DNA of 7,318 bases, taken from assembly GCA_000416085.1 (NCBI GenBank), contig KE356579.1, positions 1,617,699 through 1,625,016 on the forward strand, written 5' to 3'. Shown here piece by piece: positions 5,259-7,318 of the stretch. Under the pieces are notes generated by a model. It searched no databases and had not been told where the DNA came from. It saw only the letters and a list, made by a program, of their open reading frames with translations. The stretch comes from a halophilic archaeon J07HX64. GTDB lineage: Archaea; Halobacteriota; Halobacteria; Halobacteriales; Haloarculaceae. A program made the translations under genes and the position numbers. Positions within the stretch are counted from its first letter, which is position 1; the number at the start of each line of letters is the position of its first letter.

Positions 5259-6881
5259 CTACGATTCGGGGCGCTGGCTACGTTTGAACTCGGCGAGACG
5301 CAGCTCTGTGTCGCCGTAGCGGGCGAGCAGACTGTCCTCGACGCGCTCGAAGCTGAGAGTCTCGAAGCTGAGCGTCTCGTTGCGTGCAGGGACCGGCCCC
5401 TCGAACAGGGTCGAACCGTTGCGCCGGAGACGGAGGCCGTACCCTTCGGCCGTTGCGGCGATACTGACGTTCACCCCGTCGACACGGGGGTTCCCGACGG
5501 CGGGGCTCGCGGTGTGGAGCAGACGGTTCTGGCCGTCGTGGAACGCCTCGACCCGGAACGTTGTGTTGCCGTCGAGAAACGACCACTGTGTCCGGTCGAC
5601 AAACACCGTCTCGCGCCAGGTGGGGCCGCCGACAGTAACAGTGGCCTGGCCGTCGAAGGCGAGTTCACCCGCGGAGACGGCGAGCCCCCAGGCGTTGCGC
5701 CGGTCGCTCGCGACGACGACACCGCTCGTGGTCGCCGACAGCGGACTCCCGATCCCTGGCAGTTCGAGCGCTCCGACGTACTGGTCCTGTGCGCTGTCGA
5801 CGTACGCGACGCTGTAGTCCCGGACCTCGACACCGTCCTCGACCGCCTCACCGGAGGAGACGAGGACCAGACTGTAGGCGAACCCGCTGACCGCGAGCGC
5901 CGCCACCCCGAGCCCGAGCAGGGCAACAGCCACAGTCGCCGGCGAGGGACCGACGCTGAATCGCCGGTCGGCCGGGAGTGTCGCGAGCGCGACGAGCGTC
6001 GCGAACAGGATGATACCGGCGACACCGGCGGCCTGGAACAACACGAACTCGTCGGCACCGAGAAACCAGTAGATGGCGTACAGCGAGCGCACCACCCCGA
6101 ACACGAGCGCCGCAAAAAAGACGTGCCTGAGGTCGGGCCGGCGCTCGCGCAGACGGAGCAGGGCAACAGCAAGCAGTACCCCGACGAGGACACCGAACAG
6201 GTGTCCCTGCAGCGCCGTGTCGGCCCACGAGGGCGATATGAACCGCGGCCGCGCCTCCGCGACCACCACAGGGTCGATGAGCGCGCCGTACAGGAGACGG
6301 ACCGCACGGACGGCGAGTATCGCGAACACTGTCACGAGTGGGCGAACCACGAGTGCGAACCCCGCGAGCGCGAAGACAACCCCGGAGAAACCGATTATCG
6401 CGCCGGGCACGAACAACGACCCGGCGATACCCACCGCGACAGTCCCGAGCACGAACACCCCGACACGGGCGTATCTGCTCTGGACTCGCGCGGAGGCTGG
6501 CGGTCGGTGGCGCCAGACGTACTCCACGATCGGCGCGAACGTGAGTGTCCCGAAGATGTTACCCCGGAGGTGGGACTCGGATGCGTGTGCAAACGAGGAG
6601 AACAGCACACCCTGTGGATACCAGACCGACCAGGAACGAAACCCCTGCACGACCGGGCCACCGCTGCTACCGCCGCCCTGCACGAGATAGTACACGACCA
6701 CGAGACCGACAACGACAGTCACGGTACCCCACGGAACACCGAGGATGAACCGCTCACGCAACGGGTCGAGCAACGCGGTGTCGCTGAATCGCACCAGGAT
6801 AGCTATCGCCCCCGTGCCCGCCACGACAATCGCGAGGAGACTCACGGTCTCGAGCAGCGCGTCCTCGACACCGAGTGTCAT
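5259..6881 (-). CDS. Rhomboid family intramembrane serine protease with large C-terminal exoplasmic domain
   Basis: A 540-residue membrane protein. Hydrophobic segments lie at about 11-31, 51-68, 108-121, 139-160, 162-199, 228-243, 253-272, 280-302 and 314-341. The rhomboid signatures are present: HLRGN at 104-108 (the H-x-x-x-N helix), GFSGVVFALAG with nucleophile S166, and GHLFGVLVG with H227 of the Ser-His dyad. The protease is therefore likely active, cutting transmembrane segments of other proteins. Residues 342-540 form a soluble, probably beta-rich tail that should face outside. It holds four N-x-S/T sequons (N439, N471, N488, N501), fitting haloarchaeal surface N-glycosylation. A 5-residue repeat, ETLSF twice, lies at 502-511. 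The ATG at 6881 has a TATA-like box at -23 to -30. The substrate is unknown. The gene lies 91 bases downstream of IF2 beta on the same strand but appears to have its own promoter. Confidence 0.92.
   Translation of the reverse strand: MTLGVEDALLETVSLLAIVVAGTGAIAILVRFSDTALLDPLRERFILGVPWGTVTVVVGLVVVYYLVQGGGSSGGPVVQGFRSWSVWYPQGVLFSSFAHASESHLRGNIFGTLTFAPIVEYVWRHRPPASARVQSRYARVGVFVLGTVAVGIAGSLFVPGAIIGFSGVVFALAGFALVVRPLVTVFAILAVRAVRLLYGALIDPVVVAEARPRFISPSWADTALQGHLFGVLVGVLLAVALLRLRERRPDLRHVFFAALVFGVVRSLYAIYWFLGADEFVLFQAAGVAGIILFATLVALATLPADRRFSVGPSPATVAVALLGLGVAALAVSGFAYSLVLVSSGEAVEDGVEVRDYSVAYVDSAQDQYVGALELPGIGSPLSATTSGVVVASDRRNAWGLAVSAGELAFDGQATVTVGGPTWRETVFVDRTQWSFLDGNTTFRVEAFHDGQNRLLHTASPAVGNPRVDGVNVSIAATAEGYGLRLRRNGSTLFEGPVPARNETLSFETLSFERVEDSLLARYGDTELRLAEFKRSQRPES
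5346..5375. repeat. 15-base tandem duplication inside the rhomboid gene
   Basis: CTCGAAGCTGAGAGT (5346-5360) is followed directly by CTCGAAGCTGAGCGT (5361-5375), differing at one base. It encodes the doubled ETLSF of the exoplasmic tail and keeps the reading frame. Confidence 0.85.
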
Positions 6882-6903
6882 AGATATTTACAGGAGTTTC
6901 AGG

Positions 6904-6911
6904 TGAATAAG
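6904..6911 (-). promoter_or_regulatory. TATA-like box of the rhomboid gene
   Basis: CTTATTCA on the minus strand lies 23-30 bases before the ATG at 6881, predicting a leaderless transcript. It lies in the 91-base gap after the IF2 beta stop. Confidence 0.55.
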
Positions 6912-6972
6912 CCTTGGCTGACCGTGCGGACGGCGTGTACAGGCGCCTGCTCGTCTGCTGGTCGCGAGGCGC

Positions 6973-7318
6973 TCACGTGGGTGAACGGGCGCCACAGGCT
7001 GTACACTGGAGGCGTTCGGCACCCTGTTCGCGCTCGATGTTCGTGTCGGGCAGATCACACTCACTGCAGAGCACGTACTGCTCGGTGTAGGCCTCGATTG
7101 CGTCACTGATGCGCTTTGCTCCAAAGTCGCCGGTCAGACGGACACGACCGCTCTCGTCGATGCGTGCGCTCGTGCCGACCTCGTCCTGCAGGAACTTCAT
7201 CACGTGGTCGGCCTCTCGGGAGAGCTCTTGACAGACGTCACGGAAGTTCTCAAAGACAGTGACGTTCCCCTCCTTTCGAACCTCCGGGTCGGGCACATCG
7301 AGTCGGTCAGAGTCCGGT
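6973..7318 (-). CDS. eif2b: Archaeal translation initiation factor IF2 subunit beta (5' end outside window)
   Basis: The frame is open from the right edge to the TGA at 6975-6973, giving about 114 residues. Some 20-30 N-terminal residues lie beyond 7318. A GTG at 7296 is in frame, but homologous sequence (DSDRLD) continues upstream of it, so it is not taken as the start. The factor is part of the aIF2 heterotrimer that brings initiator tRNA to the ribosome. VRKEGNVTVFENFRDVCQEL is the start of the alpha-beta core. HVMKFLQDEVGTSARIDESG and RVRLTGDFGAKRISDAIEAY are family signatures. The C-terminal zinc ribbon has CSEC and CTAC pairs. Haloarchaea can carry more than one IF2 beta-like gene, so this may be the main factor or a paralogue. 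Confidence 0.9.
   Translation of the reverse strand, partial: PDSDRLDVPDPEVRKEGNVTVFENFRDVCQELSREADHVMKFLQDEVGTSARIDESGRVRLTGDFGAKRISDAIEAYTEQYVLCSECDLPDTNIEREQGAERLQCTACGARSPT

Noticed and set aside
5514..7109. A 531-codon open frame on the plus strand
   Set aside because: It is antisense to the rhomboid gene and the IF2 beta end, has a composition typical of GC-rich shadow frames, and shows no recognisable motif.
1..7318. CRISPR array, tRNA or rRNA gene
   Set aside because: No regularly spaced repeats and no tRNA or rRNA sequence features were seen on either strand; the 440-516 structure lacks tRNA arms and conserved positions.

Overview
The window looks like a piece of a haloarchaeal (Halobacteria class) chromosome. 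The DNA is GC-rich with strong third-position GC bias, and the proteins are rich in Asp and Glu. TATA-like boxes sit 23-45 bases upstream of start codons, so short or absent leaders are likely. The gene set is also haloarchaeal: a halocyanin-like domain, a diphthine-ammonia ligase, PduO-type cobalamin adenosyltransferase, a stand-alone B12-binding mutase subunit, a rhomboid protease and archaeal IF2 beta. Family calls come from reading motifs; no search was run.

Positions 1-663 are a decayed mobile-element zone. The minus strand holds the frameshifted 3' end of an IS1341-type tnpB (IS200/IS605 group), with its zinc ribbon and possibly its guide-RNA scaffold. Next to it is a 77-base segment, 440-516, that can fold into a perfect three-way junction. 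Then come a plus-strand fragment of a Cys/His-rich protein and another hairpin cluster.

Positions 664-3065 hold a divergent pair sharing a 113-base intergenic region. On the minus strand is a 158-residue protein that appears to fuse an IF5A-type N-terminal domain, including the hypusine-loop GKHG, to a halocyanin-like cupredoxin domain. On the plus strand is a 603-residue S9-type prolyl-oligopeptidase homologue in which the catalytic Ser and His positions are His and Glu, so it is probably not a peptidase. These are the two most unusual genes here. A Dph6-like ligase follows at 3151-3831 in the same direction as the S9 gene.

Positions 3876-7318 are all minus strand. In transcription order they are archaeal IF2 beta (5' end outside the window), a rhomboid protease with a large C-terminal exoplasmic domain, PduO-type cobalamin adenosyltransferase, and the B12-binding subunit of a methylmalonyl-CoA mutase-type enzyme. 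PduO makes adenosylcobalamin, the cofactor the B12-binding subunit carries, so these two are functionally paired. Each seems to have its own promoter. The window also contains three genes tied to translation or to modification of translation factors: the IF5A-like fusion, Dph6 and IF2 beta.
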